From NCBI GenBank assembly GCA_009926625.1, contig RFON01000014.1, forward strand, positions 1-62,221: a stretch of DNA of 62,221 nt, in the 5' to 3' direction. The notes under the pieces were generated by a model. That model ran no database searches and was not told where the DNA came from. It saw only the letters and a list, made by a program, of their open reading frames with translations. The translations under genes and the position numbers were made by a program. Positions 1 to 6,394 of this stretch are shown in pieces (within the stretch, counting starts at the first letter, position 1; every line of letters begins with the position of its first letter). Source of the DNA: Planctomycetota bacterium. GTDB lineage: Bacteria > Planctomycetota > Phycisphaerae > Phycisphaerales > SM1A02.

Positions 1-56
1 GCGCGCGCGGCAAGGGCGGCGGTCAGGGCCAGCAGGATGGCAAGAAGGCGCTGCAT
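1..56 (-). CDS. N-terminus of an exported protein, cut by the window edge
   Basis: Reading leftward from the ATG at 56 gives MQRLLAILLALTAALAAR before the window ends, a typical signal peptide (Arg, then a Leu/Ala-rich core). It starts 16 bases after the stop of the Bat-type gene to its right, so the two look co-transcribed. In Bat operons the gene after BatB/BatC is often BatD, which has such a signal peptide. That identity is inferred from position only. The gene continues outside the window. Confidence 0.5.
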   Translation of the reverse strand, partial: MQRLLAILLALTAALAAR

Positions 57-72
57 CGGGGGACGAATCCTA

Positions 73-561
73 TTACCAGTCTCGATCCACGGGCGTTGGC
101 CGACTGCGCGACTGTTCAGCCTTGCGCTCGGCGTTTCGGGACTTCTCCTTGTCTCGCACGAGCTGCAGCAGCCGATCCGCCTGCGTGCGATCCATTCGCT
201 CGCCGGCGGCCGTGCCGGTCTGGCCTTGTTGCTGTGACGGTTGCGGTTGCTGCCCCTTCTGCTGGTTCTGCTGCTGCTGCTGCTGCTGTTCGTTCGGCTC
301 CTGCGCCTTCGGCTGGTCCTTTCCAGTCTGTTGCTTGGGATCCTGCCTCGACTCGGGCTGCTTGGGATCGCTCTTCGAGGATTCAGGCTTCTGTGGGGCC
401 GAATCCTTCTGTTGGGAGGGGTCCTGGCTTGCCGGAGGTTGAGACTGGTTCTGCTGCTCCTGCTCGTCCTGCTGCTCCGCGTTCTGCTGCGGTGACTGCT
501 GCTTGGAATCGGACTTCGATTGCTGTGATTCCTGCGACTGCTGCTGGTCGCGCTGATCCGC
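73..561 (-). pseudogene. C-terminal fragment of a BatB/BatC-type VWA-TPR protein
   Basis: Only the tail is present: about 110 residues of Gln/Ser/Pro/Lys-rich linker, then a short helix (ADRLLQLVRDKEKSRNAERK) and the ending PVDRDW. That helix plus a terminal V-D-R/K-D-W is characteristic of Bat (von Willebrand/TPR, aerotolerance-type) membrane proteins. The VWA and TPR domains that should lie upstream, to the right, are missing: the frame runs instead into a sequence antisense to a helicase. The long Gln run is encoded partly by a CTG/CAG trinucleotide repeat near 270-290. The open frame extends to 666, but residues beyond about 561 look like antisense of the helicase. Either a rearrangement or an assembly join removed the front. 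Confidence 0.6.
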
Positions 562-1230
562 GAGCAGAACATGAAGGGGGTCGTGGTGTATGTGCGAACG
601 AGGCGCCGCGCTGGGTGGGTTACGCAAGCGCTTCGGCACCACAACATCTCGGTGGATGTGCTGCATGGAGACCGTTCACAGCGTGCCCGCAATGAGGCGC
701 TCGCTGCGTTTGCCGGGGGAACCGTGGACTGCCTCGTGGCGACGGATGTCGCGGCCCGCGGTCTTCATGTGCCGCGCATCAAGTCAGTGGTGAACTATGA
801 CGTTCCGCTGATGCCCGAGGACTTCGTGCACCGCGTTGGTCGCGCTGGGCACGGAGGCGGGGAAGCGGAGAGTTTCACATTCGTCGATCGTGATGAGTTC
901 GGCGCTTGGCGTGCGATTGGTGCGCTTTCAGGCGTGGAGACGAAGGCGTTCACGCTGCCCGACTTCACGCCCTATCAGCGCGCAGGGGGCAGTCGGGTGC
1001 AGCGTCGAACCAACAAGGCGAAGGTGGACTTTGGCGGCGGTGCGCCACGGCTTCGCGGTGGCGTCGGAACGAAGCCGCTTCACTGGGAGCGGGCGAACGA
1101 TGGACGCAGCAAGGGCGGTGCCGCCAAGTTCTCCGCGAAGAAGAAGCGCCAACGATCCGCTCCCATCACCTTGGGGCAGAAGAGCGGGTCGGGCGTGCGG
1201 CGTGTCAGTCCGCGCGGAGCAGGGGAATGA
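541..1230 (+). pseudogene. DEAD-box RNA helicase, C-terminal half only
   Basis: The frame reads LLVALIREQN followed by a complete helicase C-terminal domain: the V-R-T strand (motif IV region), HGDRSQ, ATDVAARGL (motif V) and HRVGRAG (motif VI, with the arginine finger). A basic tail of about 75 residues (KKKRQR) follows, as is common in RhlE/CsdA-like helicases. The RecA-1 domain with Walker A, DEAD and SAT motifs should lie upstream, but the frame meets a stop at 526-528 inside the Bat-type gene of the other strand. An internal ATG at 571 could start a helicase-C-only product, but it could not hydrolyse ATP. Its 3' end overlaps the convergent membrane gene by 26 bases. Confidence 0.75.
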
Positions 1231-1456
1231 CGAAGTACACGAACAGGTAGATGGCGAGCGCGAGGGAGCCAAGCACCGCGTTCGCCTTGACGGTCAAACG
1301 GAGCACGCGCGCCCAGTACCCATCCATGTTTGGATCCTGCACTGCGCGGTGCACGACGGCAACCCCGAACACAAGCGGCACCATGAGCAGCCACCAGGCG
1401 TTTCCCAGCGCGGTCATGGGCTGCAGGAACGGCAGCCACGCAAGCAACGCGCTCAT
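1205..1456 (-). CDS. Small two-helix membrane protein
   Basis: An 83-residue protein with two clear hydrophobic helices, about residues 14-35 and 58-78, separated by a short basic loop (HRAVQDPNMDGYWARVLR). Its ATG at 1456 overlaps the stop of the DUF6677 gene (ATGA), so the two are translationally coupled and probably act together in the membrane. No enzymatic motif is visible and the function is unknown. The frame is open further upstream (to 1867), but those residues are a shadow of the DUF6677 gene. Confidence 0.65.
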   Translation of the reverse strand: MSALLAWLPFLQPMTALGNAWWLLMVPLVFGVAVVHRAVQDPNMDGYWARVLRLTVKANAVLGSLALAIYLFVYFVIPLLRAD

Positions 1457-1926
1457 GCAGTCCACGCCCCCTGCGTTGCCGATGGGCGCCGAAGCGCGTC
1501 GAGGATCACCACCACATTCATCAGTCCAGCCGTGAAGCAGAAGAGCGTCCCAACTTCGTTCGACATCGTCACGGTCTTGAACGAAGTGACCTGCGGCGGA
1601 GGAAGACGGGGGTTTGATGGCGGCGATGGAATCAAGCGCCCCACCTTTCCGGTCTTCAGCAGGGCGCTGTTGGCCCAGTCGGCAGCGAACGCAATGGGTC
1701 CAGCTCCCGCTTGAGCGTAGAACCACAGTGCATCCTCGCGGCGGTCCACGCAGTCGACGCCTCCGACAAGCACGCCACTCAAAAACAGCCCAAGAACGCC
1801 GCCCATTGCCCGAAATCCGCGCTGTCGGTGTCCAAGGAGCACCTGCCCAAGCCCTGGCAGCACCCACCCCATCAATGCCGGGAACCAGTTGAGCGGACCA
1901 TCGACCGATTCGGCTGGATGACTCAT
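1453..1926 (-). CDS. DUF6677-type membrane protein
   Basis: A 157-residue protein with a Gly/Leu/Val-rich N-terminal half (WVLPGLGQVLLGHRQRGF and a following membrane helix), a central soluble stretch and a C-terminal hydrophobic helix (GTLFCFTAGLMNVVVILDAL). The early P-G-x-G-Q-x-x-x-G-x-x-x-R-G pattern and the late G-x-x-N-x-x-x-x-x-D match DUF6677, found largely in planctomycetes. It is a predicted inner-membrane protein of unknown role. It is coupled to the small membrane gene downstream by an ATGA overlap and diverges from the gene at 1982. Confidence 0.65.
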   Translation of the reverse strand: MSHPAESVDGPLNWFPALMGWVLPGLGQVLLGHRQRGFRAMGGVLGLFLSGVLVGGVDCVDRREDALWFYAQAGAGPIAFAADWANSALLKTGKVGRLIPSPPSNPRLPPPQVTSFKTVTMSNEVGTLFCFTAGLMNVVVILDALRRPSATQGAWTA

Positions 1927-1981
1927 GAGGATCGCCCGCGCAGGAGGCTACAGTACGCGTTCACCCATGGAGGCAGCAGCG

Positions 1982-2377
1982 ATGGCGACCCAAGATGCGA
2001 ACAAGCCGACAAACCCGCAGGAAAACACAGTGATTGATCGGCGAGTTGGAATCGATCGGCGAGACATCAATCCTGCCTCTCCAACCAACTTGGAGCGCCG
2101 CAGGGGTCCGGGTCGGCGACTCACCGACTTCGTGAAGTCGGCGGAAGAGGGGGAGATGAGCCGCGAGCAGTACACCTTCCTGCTGGCGATCGACGCGTTC
2201 AAGCGCGTCAACCACAAGACATTCCCAACCTGGACCGATGTGTTGGAAGTTGTCCGCAAGTTGGGCTACCGCAAGACGATGCCATCGGAACTCAGCCTGG
2301 GCGACACAGTCCAAGATTGGACCGAAAAACCAACTGCAGCGAGCAATGTGTCCAAGCTCGCGCATGAGGCGGAGTGA
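1982..2377 (+). CDS. Conserved hypothetical protein, basic Arg-rich N-terminus
   Basis: The ATG at 1982 is chosen because GGAGG lies 7-8 bases upstream (1970-1974); in-frame ATGs also exist at 1925 and 1967. The 131-residue product has a repeated D/E-R-R-x-G pattern (DRRVGIDRRD and ERRRGPGRR), then a helical core whose segment FPTWTDVLEVVRKLGYRK recalls planctomycete proteins of unknown function. There is no signal peptide or membrane helix, so it is probably cytoplasmic. The Arg-rich head could bind nucleic acid, but that is inference. Confidence 0.6.
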   Translation: MATQDANKPTNPQENTVIDRRVGIDRRDINPASPTNLERRRGPGRRLTDFVKSAEEGEMSREQYTFLLAIDAFKRVNHKTFPTWTDVLEVVRKLGYRKTMPSELSLGDTVQDWTEKPTAASNVSKLAHEAE

Positions 2378-2441
2378 CGGTTGGGCTGACCTGCAGGCAG
2401 GCGGGGCAGGGTGGTCACGGCCGGGCGACCCAACGAAGCGA

Positions 2442-2708
2442 CTAGGTCGACTTCTTGAAAAAATCTGCGTTGATCTGGATGTACTTGGACCACTCCTTGG
2501 GCAAGTCATCCTTTGGGAAGATTGCCTGGACTGGACACTCATCAACGCAGAGACCGCAGTCGATGCAGGTGTCGGGGTCGATGTAGAGCTGCGTGCACTC
2601 AGAAAACTTCTCACCCTTCTTGGTCGGGTGGATGCAGTCGACGGGGCAAACTTCAACGCATGAAGCGTCTTTCGTACCGATGCAGGGTTCAGCAATGATG
2701 TGCGGCAT
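2442..2708 (-). CDS. fdxA: Ferredoxin, 7Fe/8Fe type
   Basis: An 88-residue cytoplasmic electron carrier. The first cluster site is C-x6-C-x3-C-P (Cys9, 16, 20) with a further Cys24; the second is CIDCGLCVDECP. The wide spacing in the first site matches the 3Fe-4S + 4Fe-4S FdxA family. The C-terminal 30 residues (PKEWSKYIQINADFF) are the usual FdxA tail. It is monocistronic by position. A TACTAT hexamer lies 11 bases upstream of the ATG, and a strong hairpin stands further upstream at 2757-2787. Confidence 0.9.
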   Translation of the reverse strand: MPHIIAEPCIGTKDASCVEVCPVDCIHPTKKGEKFSECTQLYIDPDTCIDCGLCVDECPVQAIFPKDDLPKEWSKYIQINADFFKKST

Positions 2709-2756
2709 GAGAGGTCGGGATAGTAGCGAAACCAGCAGAAATCAAGCCCAAAACGC

Positions 2757-2787
2757 ACCGAAAGCCGGCACTGTGCCGGCTTTCGGT
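2757..2787 (-). terminator. Perfect 14-bp hairpin between the 19-residue peptide gene and fdxA
   Basis: ACCGAAAGCCGGCA and its exact reverse complement flank a 3-base loop. Read on the minus strand it lies 24 bases after the stop of the Lys/Ala peptide gene and is followed by GGTGCGTTTTGGG, a weak U-tract. It most likely ends that transcript. A role in the fdxA leader is possible. Confidence 0.65.
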
Positions 2788-2810
2788 ACAAATCATCCAT
2801 TCACTGCGAC

Positions 2811-2870
2811 TTAGCGGCTCTTCTTAGCCTTCTTCGCAGCCTTCTTCGCAGCCTTCTTCTTCTTTGCCAT
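2811..2870 (-). CDS. 19-residue Lys/Ala-rich basic peptide
   Basis: The ORF reads MAKKKKAAKKAAKKAKKSR and a TAA stop. It has an AGGAAG Shine-Dalgarno-like sequence about 9 bases upstream of the ATG, and it is followed by a perfect 14-bp hairpin. The KKAA repeats resemble the C-terminal tails of histone H1-like and HU-fusion proteins, so the product should bind nucleic acid. The promoter region upstream contains a 10-bp inverted repeat. Gene-like signals on both sides make a real product plausible despite the size. No function is known to me. Confidence 0.5.
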   Translation of the reverse strand: MAKKKKAAKKAAKKAKKSR

Positions 2871-2886
2871 GGTGTGGCTTCCTTTG

Positions 2887-2930
2887 TCGTTACGCTTATG
2901 CGTCGGAGAGAGCCTGCGCCAGCGTAACGA
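2887..2930. promoter_or_regulatory. 10-bp inverted repeat upstream of the Lys/Ala peptide gene
   Basis: TCGTTACGCT (2887-2896) and AGCGTAACGA (2921-2930) are exact inverted copies separated by 24 bases. They lie directly upstream of the minus-strand peptide gene and about 60 bases before dapB, so the element could be an operator for either. No matching site was seen elsewhere in the window. Confidence 0.4.
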
Positions 2931-2981
2931 AGACGCACACTCAGGAACAGTCAGTAGTGTTATCGACTGTTCACGTTCGAA

Positions 2982-3023
2982 TCTTGACATGATGATTTCA
3001 CAATCACCCTCTTCTTGTCAAGA
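2982..3023. promoter_or_regulatory. 8-bp inverted repeat around the dapB start
   Basis: TCTTGACA (2982-2989) and TGTCAAGA (3016-3023) are exact inverted copies flanking the likely start codon of dapB at 2989/2992. The left arm also resembles a -35 hexamer (TTGACA). It may be a translational or transcriptional control site. The evidence is positional only. Confidence 0.3.
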
Positions 3024-3726
3024 CCTTCACCGAAAAGTTTTTCTGTGTGGCGCGTCCGGGAGGATGGGACAACGCATCGATCGACTCTGCGCATCATCAT
3101 CTGGGCGCTTTGAAGTGGTCGGTCGATTCGATCGAGACCAGCATCGTGACGCCTGTCCCTCCCATGTCGATGTGGTCATCGACTTTTCGTCCAACGATGG
3201 CACTCCAGATGCAATTCGATGCGCGCGAACAGCCAAGGCTGCCCTGCTCGTCGGCACGACGGGGCTGACGGCAGCCACGATCAGTCTTGTGCGCGAGGCA
3301 TCCCTTGAGATCCCCGTTCTCGTGTCACCCAACACATCCCTTGGGATTGCGGTCATGCGCCATCTGACGACCGAGGCAGCGCGCCTGCTCGGTGGCGCCT
3401 ACACGCTGTCGATCGAAGAGGTGCATCACACGCGAAAGCTCGACAAGCCTTCGGGAACTGCGCTTGCGCTCGCGGACGCTGCTGCCCGAGGCGGTCATGC
3501 GATCGACCAAGCGCAGATCGAGTCGATCCGCGAAGGCGATGTCGTGGGCGATCATGCGGTCATTTGGGAGGGATCAGCCGAACGAATCACGCTGCGCCAT
3601 GAGGCGAAGGACCGCGATCTCTTTGCGCAAGGGGCTCTTGAGATGGCGCGGTGGATTTCCCTCCAAACGCCTCGGATGTACGGCATGGACGACTGGTTCG
3701 CATCATGGAGGGAGTCGCGAGCATGA
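2992..3726 (+). CDS. dapB: 4-hydroxy-tetrahydrodipicolinate reductase
   Basis: This NAD(P)H-dependent reductase of the lysine/diaminopimelate pathway is seen from the Rossmann motif GASGRMGQ near the N-terminus, VVIDFSS, LVGTTG, and the catalytic block EVHHTRKLDKPSGTA carrying the conserved His and Lys. At 244 residues it is slightly short for the family. Starts at 2989 or 2992 are equally possible; the open frame reaches 2869, but its first 40 codons do not resemble the family and cover the upstream inverted repeat. The stop overlaps the start of the M16-like gene (ATGA). Confidence 0.93.
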   Translation: MISQSPSSCQDLHRKVFLCGASGRMGQRIDRLCASSSGRFEVVGRFDRDQHRDACPSHVDVVIDFSSNDGTPDAIRCARTAKAALLVGTTGLTAATISLVREASLEIPVLVSPNTSLGIAVMRHLTTEAARLLGGAYTLSIEEVHHTRKLDKPSGTALALADAAARGGHAIDQAQIESIREGDVVGDHAVIWEGSAERITLRHEAKDRDLFAQGALEMARWISLQTPRMYGMDDWFASWRESRA

Positions 3727-4970
3727 GTGATGGCGTTTCACTGAGCACGGTCCGCATTGGCGAGATGCCACTCGTCGTGGAAACGGTCCCCGACAGCAGC
3801 ACGGCGACTGTGGCTTGGCTGTTGCCTGTTGGTGCCGCGGGCGACGGAATCGGTGCCGCCGGCGAGGGCGAGTCCGCGATGCTCGCGGAGGTGATCCTGC
3901 GCGGGGCTGGAAGCCGTGACAGCCGCGCATTCTCTGATGCGCTCGACCTGATCGGCGTGCAGCGAGGCGTGGCGAGCGCCATGCACCACATCGCCATCAC
4001 GGCAACCTGCCTGACGGCGCATGTACCCACCATGCTCGAGCTGCTGACCGACATGGTGCGTCGTCCTTCCATCGGCGACGATGCGGTCGAGGCTGCGCGC
4101 GACTTGGCGCTGCAGACGCTTGGATCGCTGCGCGACGATCCGCAGCACTATGTGTCCATGGTGCTCGGTGGCATCGCTCATCCTGCCCCCTTCAATCGGC
4201 ATGGCTTCGGGACGGAGGAAGGACTCATGGCCTGCACGCAGGCGTCGCTTCGTGCGGCGTGGACGAGGCGGGCGAGACCTGGTGGCAGCATTCTTGGGGT
4301 CGTCGGTGGGGTGGACGCGGCGAGCGTTCGCGCCAAGCTGGAGGCGCTGCTCGATGGGTGGAGCGGACGGAGCGAGGAGCCGAGCGAAAGTGCTCCGCCG
4401 CGTCGAGGCACGGCCTTCGAGCGGCAGGAATCTGCGCAAACCCATATGTGCATTGGCCTGCCGGCACCAAAGGATTCGGACCACGCAAGCATGCTGCACC
4501 GGCTGGTGGTGCGCATCCTCGGTGGCGGCGGCATGGCCAACCGACTTTTCACCGAAGTGCGGGAGGCGCGCGGTTTGTGCTACTCCGTTGGCATGAGTTA
4601 CGCCGCGGGCCGCGACCGCGGCTTGTCATCCATCTACGCGGGCAGCACGCCAGAGCGGGCGGGACAGACCATCGAGTGCATCCGCGGCGAACTGCGCCGC
4701 ATGGCCGAGGGCGTTTCGGCGGACGAGTTTGAACGCGCCATCATCGGGCTCAAGAGCAGCACGATCATGAACGGCGAGCGATCGTCTGCGCGCGCATCCG
4801 CCATCGCTGGTGATGTCTATCGGATCGGTCGCGCACGCTCCCTGAAGGAAGTCGTTGCGCAGGTCGATGCACTGACCATCGATGCGGTCAACGCCTATTG
4901 CCGGACGGCGTTCTCGCCTGCCGCATTGGAAGCGGCATCGTTGGCGGTGGTGGGACCCGAGCCACTCTGA
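3723..4970 (+). CDS. M16-family peptidase-like protein lacking the zinc-binding motif
   Basis: A 415-residue protein with the two-lobe M16 (pitrilysin/MPP) layout. The N-terminal lobe has the usual order of strands, but the HxxEH site reads SAMLAEVILRGAG, so the two His ligands are gone. The C-terminal lobe keeps the family signature GGGGMANRLFTEVREARGLC followed by YSV and a Gly-rich strand. M16 enzymes often pair an active with an inactive subunit, and this looks like the inactive kind. No active partner lies in the window. It overlaps dapB by 4 bases, so the two are translationally coupled. It has no signal peptide and is presumed cytoplasmic. Confidence 0.8.
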   Translation: MSDGVSLSTVRIGEMPLVVETVPDSSTATVAWLLPVGAAGDGIGAAGEGESAMLAEVILRGAGSRDSRAFSDALDLIGVQRGVASAMHHIAITATCLTAHVPTMLELLTDMVRRPSIGDDAVEAARDLALQTLGSLRDDPQHYVSMVLGGIAHPAPFNRHGFGTEEGLMACTQASLRAAWTRRARPGGSILGVVGGVDAASVRAKLEALLDGWSGRSEEPSESAPPRRGTAFERQESAQTHMCIGLPAPKDSDHASMLHRLVVRILGGGGMANRLFTEVREARGLCYSVGMSYAAGRDRGLSSIYAGSTPERAGQTIECIRGELRRMAEGVSADEFERAIIGLKSSTIMNGERSSARASAIAGDVYRIGRARSLKEVVAQVDALTIDAVNAYCRTAFSPAALEAASLAVVGPEPL

Positions 4971-5000
4971 TCGACCGCAAGAGGGGTTGTGTCCCATCCC

Positions 5001-5006
5001 TATACT
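5001..5006 (+). promoter_or_regulatory. -10-like TATACT, 6 bases before the ATG at 5013
   Basis: TATACT ends exactly 6 bases before the start codon, and no Shine-Dalgarno lies between. A start of transcription at or next to the A of ATG is implied (leaderless mRNA). No good -35 is visible. Confidence 0.5.
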
Positions 5007-5012
5007 GCGTTC

Positions 5013-5267
5013 ATGTTCGAAGGCGTTCCCATCGAGGCTGGCAAGCGAGTTCGTGTGACCCAGCAATTGCCCACACCCGAAGGTGCATGGACAACGGCGG
5101 TGGAGGGGACCGTGCAGCGATGGCGTCAGGCGACCACTGGTTCGTGGTTCGCGCACAGCAAGGACGATCGCCTCTGGCTCGATCGGCTTGAGATGCGCCT
5201 TGATGACGGCGAGGTCACTGTGCTGAACCTCGACCAGTACTCACTCGTCGAACCCGCGACTGCCTGA
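5013..5267 (+). CDS. Small hypothetical beta-rich protein
   Basis: An 84-residue protein. Alternating hydrophobic strands (RVRVTQQL, TAVEGTVQRW, GSWFAH, EVTVLNLDQYSLVEP) suggest a small beta-barrel of the SH3 kind. It is acidic, with no signal peptide or helix. The ATG at 5013 is favoured over a GTG at 4989 because a TATACT hexamer lies 6 bases before it. It sits alone between the M16-like gene and the convergent PqiA-like gene. Function unknown. Confidence 0.55.
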   Translation: MFEGVPIEAGKRVRVTQQLPTPEGAWTTAVEGTVQRWRQATTGSWFAHSKDDRLWLDRLEMRLDDGEVTVLNLDQYSLVEPATA

Positions 5268-5293
5268 GCGATTTCGCACGAAGGGGGAAGCGT

Positions 5294-6340
5294 TCACGCT
5301 TGTTCATCCATGCGGCGAATGCCGATCATCGCGGCGCGCGCGCCGAGCCAGCCCGATAGCCACAGCATCACCGCAGTTGCCACGAGCATCCACAAACCGA
5401 CCTTGACATCGACATGGATGACGCCCTGACCTTCCATCAGGAACAGTCCCAGGGCCAGCGCCAGCACATCCAGCATGCACCACTCGCGAATCCACCCGAT
5501 CCAACGCCAGCGCCGTCGATGCACATGCGGCGTTGCTGGAACGATCCATGCCCAGATCTCTGCGGCAAGGGTCAGCGTCGGCATGGCGACCAATCCGATG
5601 GCGGACAGAACCGCGAGCGGCCAGTTCTTGTCGTGGACCATGGTGGTGGGGATCGATCCAACGCCATACGCGGAGTCGTGAAGCAGGAACTGGTTCACTT
5701 TGAGGAACGGCTGGGTGATCGCTGCGATGAAGAGTGCGCTGGCCAGCCCGAGGACGAGGATGGCGACCACCCCGAGCGAGCCGGCGCGGCGCGCGAGCGC
5801 TTGGCGTCGCCTCGCTTGTTGCGCCTGCTCGCGGATCTCGCGCGCATCGAGCGCTGACGCGATGATCGACAACCACATTGTCATGGCGATGGCGGTGAGG
5901 AAGCAGTAGACGCCGATGTAGGTGGTCGTGGACACGGCCCACTGGTCTGTCGCAAGGAGCACCAGGATCAGGACGCTGAGTGGATCCAGCATGCTCCACT
6001 TTCCGAGGATCCCGAGCCACTCGAGCACATGGGTTCGGCGCGCCCCTGATGGGAGGCCGAGCCACGCCCAGGCAAGCAGCAGGATCTTCACGAACGGAAA
6101 GACAATGCTGAATCCAGCGATGAGCAGGACGAGCACATAGAGACCACCTTCCCACAACAGTGAGACGGAGCGAAGCAGTGAGTAATCCTCGCCGCCCTTG
6201 ATGAAGACGGCGATGCGCAGGAACGGCAGCAGCAGCCCTCCGATCTGCAGTGCAGCAGCGATCACGAGTGCCGACAGCCATACCCAACTCCATGCCCCGA
6301 GGCTGCGGTGCAAGGTGGTGCTCTCCGCGCGCGCCATCAT
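5294..6340 (-). CDS. PqiA-like (paraquat-inducible protein A) membrane protein
   Basis: A 348-residue inner-membrane protein with two PqiA-type halves of about four helices each. Each half carries the family pattern: FPFVKILLLAWAW then LGKWSMLDPLSVLILVLL in the first, and IREWCMLDVLALALGLFL in the second. PqiA proteins work with MCE-domain proteins (PqiB, LetB) in lipid transport between membranes; no MCE gene is in this window. The start is taken at the ATG-ATG pair at 6337-6340, because the residues before it are not family-like. It diverges from the FUSC efflux gene. Confidence 0.8.
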   Translation of the reverse strand: MMARAESTTLHRSLGAWSWVWLSALVIAAALQIGGLLLPFLRIAVFIKGGEDYSLLRSVSLLWEGGLYVLVLLIAGFSIVFPFVKILLLAWAWLGLPSGARRTHVLEWLGILGKWSMLDPLSVLILVLLATDQWAVSTTTYIGVYCFLTAIAMTMWLSIIASALDAREIREQAQQARRRQALARRAGSLGVVAILVLGLASALFIAAITQPFLKVNQFLLHDSAYGVGSIPTTMVHDKNWPLAVLSAIGLVAMPTLTLAAEIWAWIVPATPHVHRRRWRWIGWIREWCMLDVLALALGLFLMEGQGVIHVDVKVGLWMLVATAVMLWLSGWLGARAAMIGIRRMDEQA

Positions 6341-6382
6341 TCCGGTGGGGAGGCTACTGGTCTTGCATGTGGGGACGGGCAA

Positions 6383-6388
6383 TAGCAT
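6383..6388 (+). promoter_or_regulatory. -10-like TAGCAT, 6 bases before the GTG of the FUSC gene
   Basis: TAGCAT is followed by 6 bases and then the GTG at 6395, with no Shine-Dalgarno between. This is consistent with a leaderless mRNA for the efflux operon. Confidence 0.4.
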
Positions 6389-6394
6389 TGCATC

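Noticed and set aside
2709-2810. Riboswitch upstream of fdxA
   Set aside because: The hairpin is a simple perfect stem with a 3-base loop, better read as a terminator. No aptamer-like set of stems is present.
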